Positions 1 through 8,415 of a stretch of 64,000 nt of DNA are shown here, one piece after another (within the stretch, counting starts at the first letter, position 1; each line of letters starts with the position of its first letter). Origin of the DNA: Bacteroidales bacterium (GTDB taxonomy: Bacteria > Bacteroidota > Bacteroidia > Bacteroidales > UBA932); the NCBI GenBank assembly GCA_017630215.1, contig JAGBVR010000003.1, positions 1-64,000 of the forward strand, given 5' to 3'. A program made the translations under genes and the position numbers. Below the pieces are notes generated by a model that saw only the letters and a list, made by a program, of their open reading frames with translations, was not told where the DNA came from and searched no databases.

Positions 1-1
1 A

Positions 2-169
2 ATTCTAGCCGCACCGGTACCTAAAACTAATCATTTTGATGTGATTTCGAGAGCGTGGGAACACCATTTGTCTAATATAGGGACCGACGGTATCGTTTAT
101 GCTCTTAGCATCATCCTTTGGAGATTGCCTAGAAATAAAATAAGTTCTGACTGCACGTTTTTTCCGTAA
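2..169 (+). CDS. Possible 3' end of a gene entering from the left edge
   Basis: A reading frame is open from the first bases of the window to a TAA at 167-169, giving about 55 codons with no visible start. The translation has ordinary composition (for example WEHHLSN and GTDGIVYAL) but I recognise no family. The opposite strand is also open over 5-190, so direction is unsure. The stop lies inside a palindrome (163-187), which would fit the end of a gene. It may be non-coding. Confidence 0.22.
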   Translation: MLAAPVPKTNHFDVISRAWEHHLSNIGTDGIVYALSIILWRLPRNKISSDCTFFP

Positions 170-244
170 AATGGTGGATAATACGGACAAAACAGTTCAT
201 CTATCCAGGTTTGTCCGTAAATACCAGCTTATTTACGGACAAAC
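163..244. repeat. Two related REP-like palindromes (TCCGTA family)
   Basis: Two hairpins share the same stem. The first pairs TCCGTA (163-168) with TACGGA (182-187). The second is a perfect 15-bp inverted repeat, 209-223 against 230-244, with a 6-base loop (CCAGCT); its arm contains TTTGTCCGTAAATA. They lie in a stretch without a convincing gene. They resemble the paired palindromes around the transposase at 30369, though with a different stem sequence. Confidence 0.7.
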
Positions 245-268
245 ATATTCATCAAGCAGCACTACATA

Positions 269-377
269 CCGCTCGGGCGACTTTTGCCCCAAACTCTGCC
301 GAGTGGTGTTATAAATCGTTGAAATCAAGCATTTTTAGCAACTGCTCGGGCGAGTTTGAGCGATTTCAGGCCCGAGC
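269..377. repeat. Two copies of a GCTCGGGC palindrome
   Basis: Two imperfect palindromes share a stem. Copy 1 pairs 269-276 (CCGCTCGG) with 299-306 (one G-T pair). Copy 2 pairs GCTCGGGC (344-351) perfectly with GCCCGAGC (370-377). The gene-free stretch 170-450 contains these repeats and nothing else I can identify. Confidence 0.65.
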
Positions 378-450
378 GGTGCTTTGTACTGAAAAAGAGA
401 GCCTGTCGAAGTACTTTCATAGTGTAAACAGGTATATTATCCCCCATTTT

Positions 451-2268
451 TTATATAGGAGCTGTCTTGAATCGTAGCCAGGCTGCTGTTTCAGGAGGCA
501 AAAGTGGTGACAAAGTACGATAGACTTTCTCGTTGTATGCATTCAGCCAGGCTGTCGCTTCAGGTCCCAAAATGCCTTTGATTACAGCAGAAGTATCGAT
601 ATGGCAGCATGTCAAAGTCTCGAATTCGAGCCAGTCACCGAATTCGCTGGTTCCAGCCTCCTTGCAAAGGACAATGTTTTCGTGTCTGATACCGTGCATA
701 CCTTCTCTATATAGTCCGGGCTCATTGGACGTCACCATTCCCGGAAGAAGCGGCTGCGGATTGTATTGATACCTTATGGACTGCGGCCCTTCGTGGACGC
801 ATAGGTAATAACCGATGCCGTGGCCTGTGCCGTGGCCGAAATTGCGTTTTGCCTTCCAAAGAGGCATTCTGGCCAATGCATCGATCTGACAGCCGGCTGT
901 ACCACGAGGGAAGACTGCCATTGACAGATCAATCATTCCTTTGAGAACCAGTGTATAATCCTCCTTCTCCAGATCCGTACAATCGCCCATCGGAACTGTT
1001 CTGGTGATATCAGTCGTTCCGGTCAGATATTGTCCGCCAGAATCCACAAGATATAGTCCATATGGACGGATTACTGCTGAGCCTTCACGCGGAGTTGAAT
1101 AATGAGGCAAGGCTGCACCCGGACCATAGGCAGAAATATTCTCGAAACTGTTGCCACGGTATCCGGGAATCTCGCTGCGGAAAGCCGTCAGGCGCTCTGA
1201 TGCCTCCCACTCATCCACCTCCCTGCCGGAGGCGACCTCCGTTTCGAGCCAATGGAGGAAACACTCCATTGCCACACCATCGTCAATATAAGTCTGTCTC
1301 ATAGCGACAATTTCAGATGCCGTCTTGACTGACTTTTCCAGAATGACCGGAGAGGTTCCACAAACTACAGATTCTTCTGAAAAACAGTCACATATATATT
1401 TATACACATTGGCATTAAGGGTTGAAGGATCAATAAAGACTACACCGGAGTCCGCATCTCCACCAAAGTCTGACAATGCGAAGAATAACGCATCATAATC
1501 CTCAATATCCACCCCATCCAGCCTGAGTTCCTCAAAGCTGTCAAGGGTATCCGGATCAAGTCCGGAATCTACTGGCAACTTCTTCACAAACCATTTCACA
1601 TAATCTTGAGAGACGAGAAGATAGGAAATTACCAACGGATTATATTCTATATCGCTCCCACGCACATTCAGCATCCACGCGACTTCATCGAGAGCCGAGA
1701 GAAGCACCTTGTCATAGCCCTGTACAAGCATCCATTTCCTAAGCCATGAAATCTTGTCAACTCTCGGAACACCACCGAAACATTCTACGTCAAGAGTAGT
1801 CACCGGAGTCACTGGAATCTGTGGTCTGTCCGACCATAACTCCTGAAATAGGTCAGGGACATCCACCACAAGTCCGCCTTCTCCAAGCGCATCTTCAAGT
1901 TCTTTCACAGCACTTACCGTCTGACAAAGTCCATCGACAGCCACAACACGCACCTTGTCCGAAAGCCACTGAGGAATAGAGACTGCACCCGGAACTCTTG
2001 TTTTATGAAGCTCCACCCCACTGCCTTCCAACTGGTCCAGAGCCTGGATAAAATATCTGGAATCCGTCCACAATCCGGCATGATCTACAGTAACCACCAC
2101 ATCACCGGCCTCGCCGGTAAATCCGGTCAGCCACTCTACCTGCTTCCACCTCGGAGCCGGATATTCGCTGTTGTGAGGGTCAGAACCGGTAATCACCACC
2201 GCATCCCAACCATTGTCGGCCATCACATTTCTGAGAGCCTCGATTCTTTCTGCAAAGATGTTTTTCAT
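451..2268 (-). CDS. Xaa-Pro aminopeptidase (M24B family)
   Basis: A 605-residue cytoplasmic metallopeptidase predicted to remove N-terminal residues preceding proline. It has the long three-domain architecture: two creatinase-like N-terminal domains (about 1-310) and a C-terminal pita-bread catalytic domain. The dinuclear metal ligands are visible: Asp in DSGGQYLTGTTDITRT, His in GHGTGHGIGYY, Glu in TSNEPGLYREG and Glu in DWLEFETLT. The ATG start at 2268 fits the family N-terminus (MKNIFAERIEALR). It lies downstream of hemW on the same strand with an 84-bp gap. No signal peptide is seen. The family assignment is firm; the physiological substrate is unknown. Confidence 0.93.
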   Translation of the reverse strand: MKNIFAERIEALRNVMADNGWDAVVITGSDPHNSEYPAPRWKQVEWLTGFTGEAGDVVVTVDHAGLWTDSRYFIQALDQLEGSGVELHKTRVPGAVSIPQWLSDKVRVVAVDGLCQTVSAVKELEDALGEGGLVVDVPDLFQELWSDRPQIPVTPVTTLDVECFGGVPRVDKISWLRKWMLVQGYDKVLLSALDEVAWMLNVRGSDIEYNPLVISYLLVSQDYVKWFVKKLPVDSGLDPDTLDSFEELRLDGVDIEDYDALFFALSDFGGDADSGVVFIDPSTLNANVYKYICDCFSEESVVCGTSPVILEKSVKTASEIVAMRQTYIDDGVAMECFLHWLETEVASGREVDEWEASERLTAFRSEIPGYRGNSFENISAYGPGAALPHYSTPREGSAVIRPYGLYLVDSGGQYLTGTTDITRTVPMGDCTDLEKEDYTLVLKGMIDLSMAVFPRGTAGCQIDALARMPLWKAKRNFGHGTGHGIGYYLCVHEGPQSIRYQYNPQPLLPGMVTSNEPGLYREGMHGIRHENIVLCKEAGTSEFGDWLEFETLTCCHIDTSAVIKGILGPEATAWLNAYNEKVYRTLSPLLPPETAAWLRFKTAPI

Positions 2269-2336
2269 AATCTTCTTATAATCAAGAGGTTATACCAAGT
2301 CACCAGCCATATGGCGCAGGCGATTTCCCTCAACAT
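2265..2336 (-). CDS. Possible 23-residue hydrophobic peptide ORF
   Basis: An ATG at 2336 opens a 23-codon frame (starting MLREIACAIWLVTWYN, then LLIIRRL) whose TGA overlaps the ATG of the aminopeptidase gene as ATGA. The product would be one membrane-spanning segment with basic ends. The overlap would suit translational coupling. There is no homology evidence and a frame this short can arise by chance. Confidence 0.18.
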   Translation of the reverse strand: MLREIACAIWLVTWYNLLIIRRL

Positions 2337-2352
2337 ATTACTACTCAATAAT

Positions 2353-3534
2353 TTAAACTATATCCGCTATTATGCCGTCAGAGACGAAGAAACTGCTTTC
2401 CGGAATTCTGGCCATGCCATTGTCCATCAAGAGAATAGTTCCACATTCTATCGCCCTTGCCAAAGCCTCATGCTCGCAATACTGCTCTAAAAAAGAGATT
2501 GCAATACCATCGGAAGTCCTCAAAGCCAGCATTATCTTCTCCAATATCAATTGTTCGTCATCAAGGATTTCATATTCCTGCACCGACAGAGAGTCGGCAA
2601 TATATGCCTGAAGATCCGGCCGGTTCCATTGGCGGGAAGGTCGTCTCAGCTGTGCGTTACAGCTGTATCGACTCGTATCACCGAAGCTATGCGCTCCGGG
2701 GCCTAATCCAACATATGGTATATGCCTCCAGTAAGCGGAATTATGCACGGCCTCGTACCCTGGCTGCGCAAAATTGGATATCTCGTAATGATTATATCCG
2801 GCTCTGCCCAACGCTTCGCAGAGCATCGTATACTGATTTTCGCAAAGTTCGTCCGAAGCTTCTTGAAACTTGCCTTTCTCTACCAAGCGGGCAAGCATAC
2901 TGCCCGGCTCCACTGAAAGCTGATATGCAGATATATGCTGCGGAGGTCTGCCTGACGGCGATATCTTCAACGCATCTTTCAAGGTATCAGCCCACTGATC
3001 ATCAGATAATTGGGGAAGTCCGAAGATGAGATCCACGCTGATATTCCTCACTCCGGCTTTTTCCAATATTGCATAAGCATCCCTGGCAACAGCTGCTGTA
3101 TGACGCCGATTCATGAATTTCAGAATGCCGTCATCAAAAGACTGCACTCCCATGCTGATACGGTTCACCCCGAGAGCCAGCAGGCCTCTTACATAATCCT
3201 CTCCCTTATCTACGATATCTTCAGGATTGACCTCGACAGTAAATTCATCATACGGACCACCGTGGCCCACCTCCCGCAAAGCCTCGAGCAAGCGTTCAAA
3301 AACACATAGAGGCAGCACCGACGGGGTGCCACCTCCTATATATAAGGTATTCGTATCGTCTGTTATTTCCTGTCCGCGCCACCTGATCTCCGCTACAAGA
3401 GCGGCAGCAAATTGTCTGAAAAGTTCTTCCTGTTTCTTTACATCCTCTGTTCCGCGACATTTGGCAGCCACTTCCGAATAGAAGTCGCAATATGTGCAGA
3501 AACTTCTGCAGAATGGGACGTGGACATATATCAC
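2353..3534 (-). CDS. hemW: HemW-like radical SAM protein
   Basis: A 393-residue radical SAM protein of the HemW family (heme chaperone, formerly annotated as oxygen-independent coproporphyrinogen III oxidase-like). The [4Fe-4S] motif CRSFCTYCDF lies at residues 9-18, in the short CxxxCxxC arrangement near the N-terminus. YIGGGTPS and the conserved segment GVNRISMGVQSFDD follow, and a HemW C-terminal domain is present. The start is GTG at 3534: an in-frame stop lies just upstream and no ATG precedes the cysteine motif. It begins three bases after the stop of the coiled-coil gene at 3538, so translation is probably coupled. True HemN would be longer and have an extended N-terminus. Confidence 0.9.
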   Translation of the reverse strand: MIYVHVPFCRSFCTYCDFYSEVAAKCRGTEDVKKQEELFRQFAAALVAEIRWRGQEITDDTNTLYIGGGTPSVLPLCVFERLLEALREVGHGGPYDEFTVEVNPEDIVDKGEDYVRGLLALGVNRISMGVQSFDDGILKFMNRRHTAAVARDAYAILEKAGVRNISVDLIFGLPQLSDDQWADTLKDALKISPSGRPPQHISAYQLSVEPGSMLARLVEKGKFQEASDELCENQYTMLCEALGRAGYNHYEISNFAQPGYEAVHNSAYWRHIPYVGLGPGAHSFGDTSRYSCNAQLRRPSRQWNRPDLQAYIADSLSVQEYEILDDEQLILEKIMLALRTSDGIAISFLEQYCEHEALARAIECGTILLMDNGMARIPESSFFVSDGIIADIV

Positions 3535-3537
3535 GGC

Positions 3538-4401
3538 TTATCGGAGCATAAGCTCAGCTGAACCGAGGCGTGTCTGCTCTGTATAAGCCTCGACGGTATA
3601 TATACCCTTGACATATCCTGTGACATCGTTGAGATAGATGCTGAGCTCCACCTCCTTGCCCTGGTAATCCACTTCACGTGAAGCAGAACAGATCATAGGC
3701 TCTCCGTTCACCTCGAATGTTCTCTGACTGTCATTGGTAAGAAGGATGCCATCTGGTCCCTTGACTCTGATATATACTCTTACCGGGCCCTTTGGTGCGA
3801 GATCATTCTCTACAAGGCTGAGGGTAGTGAGGAGTCTTACCACACGGCTGCTTCGGTCTGTAACCTTATCCGAAGCATTGTAAGCCTCGATCATTATGCC
3901 GCGAGCCTTGATGACCGATCCGGCAGCCACCTGTCCTGAAAGGTTCTCCACCTCCTTGCTCAGCTCCTGCTGCTTCCTTCTGCTCTCTGCAGCCTCACGA
4001 CGGGCCGCTGCAGCGTCTGCAGTAAGCTGCTTGTTCAAAGTATTGAGAGAGTCGATCTGGACAATGTAGTTCCTCATAATGCTTCTGAGAGTACCGAGTT
4101 CCTTCTCATACTGGCGGATCTTGGTGCGGTTTGTAGCCTCAGTCTGTGTAATCTTCTCGATAAGCATCTGAACCTCAAGACGTGATGAATCCAGCTGAAG
4201 ATTGATATCATCATAGTCCGAAGACAATGTAGCGTAATCATTCTGAAGGGCGATCATCTGTTCTGTCAGCTCCTCCTTCTCCATTGTAAGATCCTTCACT
4301 AAGGATGATTTCTGATACCAGATGTATGCAAGCGTACCCGCCAGAAGCACAGCTACGGCGATCAGGGCATACATGACTTTTTTCAAGCTCTGCTCTTCCA
4401 T
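3538..4401 (-). CDS. Membrane-anchored coiled-coil protein, unknown function
   Basis: A 287-residue protein with one N-terminal transmembrane helix (about residues 8-27, VMYALIAVAVLLAGTLAYIW). A long coiled coil rich in Lys, Glu, Gln and Arg follows (about 30-160), then a C-terminal globular part rich in beta strands (about 165-287, with VRVYIRVKGPDG). The topology suggests a type II membrane protein with its coil in the periplasm. It is the first gene of a leftward unit with hemW and the aminopeptidase gene, behind a promoter at 4441-4448. I do not recognise a named domain. Confidence 0.8.
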   Translation of the reverse strand: MEEQSLKKVMYALIAVAVLLAGTLAYIWYQKSSLVKDLTMEKEELTEQMIALQNDYATLSSDYDDINLQLDSSRLEVQMLIEKITQTEATNRTKIRQYEKELGTLRSIMRNYIVQIDSLNTLNKQLTADAAAARREAAESRRKQQELSKEVENLSGQVAAGSVIKARGIMIEAYNASDKVTDRSSRVVRLLTTLSLVENDLAPKGPVRVYIRVKGPDGILLTNDSQRTFEVNGEPMICSASREVDYQGKEVELSIYLNDVTGYVKGIYTVEAYTEQTRLGSAELMLR

Positions 4402-4432
4402 TTCTCTATTTTTGTACGGTTATTATTTTCAA

Positions 4433-4467
4433 TATCTTTGCAAAGATAGCAAAATACTATATATTTG
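4433..4467. promoter_or_regulatory. Back-to-back -7 boxes in a perfect palindrome
   Basis: TATCTTTGCAAAGATA (4433-4448) is a perfect 16-bp palindrome made of two abutting Bacteroidota -7 boxes (TAnnTTTG), one per strand. The leftward box (4448-4441) sits about 40 bp before the ATG at 4401. A second rightward box, TATATTTG at 4460-4467, is better placed for the gene starting at 4494. This is sequence reading only; no start sites are known. Confidence 0.6.
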
Positions 4468-4493
4468 TATGTAGATGATACAAATTCAATGCT

Positions 4494-4964
4494 ATGAAAT
4501 ATACAATAAGAGCCATCAAGTACTTTTTCTACTTTGCCATAATCACTACTCTGATTGTTCTGACTCTCGTACTCATAGGTGCTGTGGAAGGAGATATCAA
4601 TGAGATTTTTGAAGGTGGTTATAAAGCTTTGTGGAAGATTGCCGCGTTTTTTGCAGTAGTAGCGGCAGTATATCCCAAAGTAGGGTTCATCAAGCGTGAA
4701 GTTCCCGCAAACAGAGACTGGGCTGACATCAGGGAAGAGACCATCGGTTACTTCAGGGAACGCAGATATATCCTGGAATCCGAAAACGCAGACACAGTAA
4801 CTTTCCGCTGCATAGCCATAGCCTCCAGACTGTCGAAAATGTATGAGGACAGAGTAACCATAAGGAGAACTCCGGATGGCTATGAAATGGAAGGCTTGAG
4901 AAAAGACGTTTTGAGACTCGCTGCGGGATGGGAACACCGTCTGAATCCTGAATACCAAGGATAG
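4494..4964 (+). CDS. Small membrane protein, unknown function
   Basis: A 156-residue protein with two predicted transmembrane segments (about residues 8-30, and 45-62 containing WKIAAFFAVVAAVYP). A soluble C-terminal domain of mixed charge follows (about 70-156, with RYILESENADTVTFRC). ATG start at 4494, 27 bp after a -7 box. The gene ends 31 bp before the DUF2007-like gene and is probably co-transcribed with it. No family name can be given from the sequence. Confidence 0.75.
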   Translation: MKYTIRAIKYFFYFAIITTLIVLTLVLIGAVEGDINEIFEGGYKALWKIAAFFAVVAAVYPKVGFIKREVPANRDWADIREETIGYFRERRYILESENADTVTFRCIAIASRLSKMYEDRVTIRRTPDGYEMEGLRKDVLRLAAGWEHRLNPEYQG

Positions 4965-4995
4965 GACTATATATAATCCTTAAACTCAACGCTTT

Positions 4996-5214
4996 ATGAA
5001 CGAGTGGAAGACAGTTGCCAAATTTGGTGATCCGATGCTTGCAAGCATCAGTCAAGGTCTGCTCGAATCCAATGGGATCAGAGCAGAAATCTATGGTGAG
5101 GTGTCCTCTTATCCGTCATTCAACGTGGCGGAACAGAACATCGAGCTCAGGGTCAATGCCGAAGATTATGAATCGGCATTGAGCATCTTGGCTGCCTCAG
5201 ACAAGGCCGAGTAG
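4996..5214 (+). CDS. DUF2007-like small protein
   Basis: A 72-residue protein resembling the DUF2007 family, sometimes labelled putative signal-transducing protein. The pattern is WKTVAKFGDPMLASISQGLL, then GIRAEIYGE, then IELRVNAEDYESALSIL: an N-terminal helix selecting a length of chain and a final strand-helix as in the GlnB-like fold. It has no signal peptide. Its last 49 bp overlap the 3' end of the convergent gene at 5166-5762, so convergent transcripts would pair. Its biological role is not established. Confidence 0.75.
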   Translation: MNEWKTVAKFGDPMLASISQGLLESNGIRAEIYGEVSSYPSFNVAEQNIELRVNAEDYESALSILAASDKAE

Positions 5215-5762
5215 AAATCCTCGCCGAAATAACGTTCTATAGGTTCGCGTAAGAATTCATATACGCGGACCTTTTCTTTTTTGCCCTTGGCGAAAGCATC
5301 CTGACAGATATGCCATCTGTGGAGATTCAAAGCTCTCGTTCCATTGCTGAGCTGAGTGATACGGATAGGATACAGCCAGCAAGATATTGGCTTACGGAAA
5401 TCTCCCTTACCCTGGAACCAGCATCTTTCCATAGAACAGAAGCAATTGCCCTGCTCATCGAAGAGGGTATAAGCACACTCCTCACTGCCAGGTACCAGAG
5501 GAGTCACCATATCCCCATCTCTGTCGATTTCAAAGAATCCCTTTTCGGCTACAGCAGCACGACCCTCATCCGACATGATAGGAGAAAAGATATGATAATT
5601 CTTTTCAATAGCCTCAGCTTCACACTCTTCCATAGGAGCACCGCTGTCGCCTATCACACAGCAGCATCCCTTGCATTTCTCGTAATCGCATGCAAAAAAT
5701 TCGGTCAGGATCTCTTCCGACACCAGACAATCATCGATCTGAATTATTGTTCCGTGATACAT
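5166..5762 (-). CDS. DUF3109 family cysteine-rich protein
   Basis: A 198-residue cytoplasmic protein matching DUF3109. Cysteines are clustered (CDYEKCKGCCC at about 25-35, then AYTLFDEQGNCFCSMERCW and PISCWLYPIR). This layout is shared with the wider YkgJ/Fe-S zinc-chelating cysteine-cluster proteins, so metal binding is likely but inferred. The ATG at 5762 lies three bases after the stop of the M16-like gene, so the two form an operon. Its 3' end overlaps the convergent DUF2007-like gene by 49 bp. Confidence 0.82.
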   Translation of the reverse strand: MYHGTIIQIDDCLVSEEILTEFFACDYEKCKGCCCVIGDSGAPMEECEAEAIEKNYHIFSPIMSDEGRAAVAEKGFFEIDRDGDMVTPLVPGSEECAYTLFDEQGNCFCSMERCWFQGKGDFRKPISCWLYPIRITQLSNGTRALNLHRWHICQDAFAKGKKEKVRVYEFLREPIERYFGEDFYSALSEAAKMLNADS

Positions 5763-5765
5763 ATT

Positions 5766-8315
5766 TTATTTTTCAGTTACATATTCGACTTTACATCCTC
5801 TGTCAATGAGAGCCAGCACCTTCCTGATATCATCTCTTGACAGGGCATCTATATTGGCTGCATATCCTGTCGTAAGGTCCTTACCATCCAGATACCTTAC
5901 GACAATGGCATCCACCCAGTACTGAGGATCTTTCATCTCCGCACTCATCAGATTCTTCAGATATGCCTTATATTGCTTGAGTTCATCATCGGAAATTTCC
6001 TTAGAATCCAGTTCCGATAATGCCTCACGAACATCCGACAGGACATCTATCGCCGACTTCCTCGTATAACCCAATGCCAGTCCCTCCGTATCCACTTCAG
6101 ATACTGACACCAGCATATTGATTCTTTCTTCAGGATATATCCTGCAATTGAACTGGACTTCGAAAGACATCCCCGATTCAGCCAGAGCCTCCGTCAGATC
6201 ATGCTCAATCGTCATGACGGCAATGCAGGCGGCAAGATAGTTATTTAAGGTCAATGGCATGCGGGCAGAAAGCGCAACATCCACAGCATTGCTTTCTCCC
6301 CTTACAGTATAGGTGCTCCACCCTGAAACGGGCTGATATCTGACAGAAGGCCTTTTAGCCGGAGCATCCTTCACCGGGAAATTTCCCACATACGACATAA
6401 GCTGCTGTTTCAGGTATTCCTCGTCGATATCGCCTACAATCACCAGCACACCGTCGTTCAGTTTTTCCATCTGTGCATCAAGAAAAGCATAAGCTTTCGA
6501 ATAGAAAGCCGACGACAACTTTCCTTTCGTCTTATAAGGAGAAAATCTGTAACCAGGGCACATTATGCTGTCGATGGCAGTCATCCTCATAGCATATGAA
6601 TTCCCGGGATGCTCCAAAGCAAGCTTTTCGGTTTCCCTATAGTATTGGAAGGATTCCTCCATAGAAGACCGAGCGGTAGAAAGAAGCTGCAGCGTCTGAA
6701 GCAGGACAGGCATTCTGTCTTTGGGAAGGTGACCTTCTATAAGAGTATTGGACAATGTAATCCTAGGATTCATTACGAGCCCTTCCTTTTTGAGGGCATT
6801 GAAAAAGTCTGTTCCTTTCATTCCCCCAACCCTGATCAGTCTGAATATATCAGACATGAAAGCTCCTTCGCCGCCGCTTAGGCCTGGCATGCTTCCATAT
6901 CCACCGTTAAGGGCAAGGGTATAATAGACTTCACCAGCTGACGGCATATTGCGATACACTACTCTGAAACCATTGGAGAAAGTCCATACAGAGCCGCCTG
7001 AAAGATGATCCTTCTTCACTGATTTAATCTTCACCTTAGGTCCCGGCATCGGAAAAGACAGGCTTGCCGGAGCAGGTACCGGATCCACAGGACACTCTGT
7101 TTCAAAAGGATGAATCATTGCTGCGGCAACATCATTAAATAGTCTTGTACGCACTGAATCCGGAATTTCCCTTGCCGTATGGAATGCATGAATCTGCTTC
7201 GGCGATGAAAGCAGAGAATTATAGCGGAATGAGGATATGCATCTTTCCACATAAGCGCTGTTACTGCAATATGGAATGAGCGATTCTCTTCTAAGCTGGT
7301 TCATAAAATCGGCCTCAGCCAGAAGATACTCATCCACAGTGACACCATCAGCATCTATTGATGATATGACTCCCGACATCAGTTTCTGCGCTACAGACAC
7401 ATAAGCAGAATCCACAGTCACACGTAAGGTAAAGGCATCATCCCCCGGCCCCTCATCTGCGTTCCTTTGGAGATATGAGACATCCGCCACCGGTATCCTT
7501 TCCGTTTCCAATGTTTCGCGAAGGCGCTTCACCGACACTTTTCCCAGCATATCCATCGATCTGTCGAAAATCACCGGCTGTACTGTATTCATATATTCGC
7601 GCGGAACCCTTTTCGACACCCAGGTCATCGAAATTTCGCGCAAAGCTCCCGTCTGCCCAATACCGGCAATTCTTACTCTTGAAGTATCAGGAAGATAAAC
7701 ATCCATTCTCTCAGCAGAAGAGGAGAACGGAATCATATAGGCCATTGCCTCCAGTCTGGAAAGTAAAGTTTTGGCATCGACATCACCGGAAATCACTATC
7801 GCCTGATCTGCAAGCGGATACCATTTACGGAGAAATGAATTGTCAGAAAAGTTTCCGCGATCGGCAATATTCAGAAGTACCACCAGAGCAGAATCAAGGA
7901 CCGCATTGTGATCACTCAGACGCACCCCGGGAAAGCGAAATACAGTAGCATCCTCACTTACAGACACATATCCCGCCTTCCCCGGAAGAGCACCATGTCT
8001 GAGAAAAAAATCCTGCGGAGAAATATCTTTCAATCGGGGAACTGAGGCCAAAGCCTGTCGGGCGGTCCTCCTTGCACAGTCCTCACCCGCCAGAGAGTCC
8101 GGCACGTTACAAGCACCGGTTTTCTGAATCAAGGCAAAGTCTGCCACCCCCTTGGCATATGCATTAGAAACAATAAAATAAGACAATCCATTGGGAAGAA
8201 CACCTGTCATCAAGGCCGGATCCGCCGGCATCTTCGGTAGATTCTGCGCCGGCAGGATTACTGCCAGCAATAGTGCTGATATCAATGCAATTATCTGTCT
8301 TAAACCCAATTTCAT
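5766..8315 (-). CDS. M16-like protein lacking the zinc-binding motif
   Basis: An 849-residue exported protein with the two-half M16 (insulinase/pitrilysin) architecture. It has a signal peptide (MKLGLRQIIALISALLLAVI...), then VLPNGLSYFIVSNAYAKG as in secreted Bacteroidota M16 proteins, then paired M16 domains (for example VDVALSARMPLTLNNYLA in the second half). Where active enzymes carry HxxEH this protein has CARRTARQALASV, so it is probably not a peptidase. The ATG at 8315 is preferred: a longer TTG-initiated frame from 8339 would begin upstream of the likely transcription start set by the -7 box at 8344-8337. It is followed closely by the DUF3109 gene. A chaperone or regulatory role is possible but not shown. 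Confidence 0.82.
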   Translation of the reverse strand: MKLGLRQIIALISALLLAVILPAQNLPKMPADPALMTGVLPNGLSYFIVSNAYAKGVADFALIQKTGACNVPDSLAGEDCARRTARQALASVPRLKDISPQDFFLRHGALPGKAGYVSVSEDATVFRFPGVRLSDHNAVLDSALVVLLNIADRGNFSDNSFLRKWYPLADQAIVISGDVDAKTLLSRLEAMAYMIPFSSSAERMDVYLPDTSRVRIAGIGQTGALREISMTWVSKRVPREYMNTVQPVIFDRSMDMLGKVSVKRLRETLETERIPVADVSYLQRNADEGPGDDAFTLRVTVDSAYVSVAQKLMSGVISSIDADGVTVDEYLLAEADFMNQLRRESLIPYCSNSAYVERCISSFRYNSLLSSPKQIHAFHTAREIPDSVRTRLFNDVAAAMIHPFETECPVDPVPAPASLSFPMPGPKVKIKSVKKDHLSGGSVWTFSNGFRVVYRNMPSAGEVYYTLALNGGYGSMPGLSGGEGAFMSDIFRLIRVGGMKGTDFFNALKKEGLVMNPRITLSNTLIEGHLPKDRMPVLLQTLQLLSTARSSMEESFQYYRETEKLALEHPGNSYAMRMTAIDSIMCPGYRFSPYKTKGKLSSAFYSKAYAFLDAQMEKLNDGVLVIVGDIDEEYLKQQLMSYVGNFPVKDAPAKRPSVRYQPVSGWSTYTVRGESNAVDVALSARMPLTLNNYLAACIAVMTIEHDLTEALAESGMSFEVQFNCRIYPEERINMLVSVSEVDTEGLALGYTRKSAIDVLSDVREALSELDSKEISDDELKQYKAYLKNLMSAEMKDPQYWVDAIVVRYLDGKDLTTGYAANIDALSRDDIRKVLALIDRGCKVEYVTEK

Positions 8316-8330
8316 AAGATTTCCATTTCC

Positions 8331-8372
8331 AAGTTGCAAAAATACGACAAAAAATTTCTATTTTTGCAACTT
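8331..8372. promoter_or_regulatory. Divergent promoters in a perfect 14-bp inverted repeat
   Basis: AAGTTGCAAAAATA (8331-8344) and TATTTTTGCAACTT (8359-8372) are exact reverse complements separated by 14 bp. Each arm contains TATTTTTG, a match to the -7 box, pointing leftward to the M16-like gene and rightward to the TPR gene. The symmetry could simply give two mirrored promoters or could also be a protein-binding site. Confidence 0.6.
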
Positions 8373-8415
8373 GCGTTAATTATGGATATTTAACATTAAA
8401 CAAATAAGATAAATT

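Noticed and set aside
8316-8339. Longer TTG-initiated start for the M16-like protein
   Set aside because: It would lie upstream of the expected transcription start from the -7 box at 8344-8337 and adds residues before a normal signal peptide.
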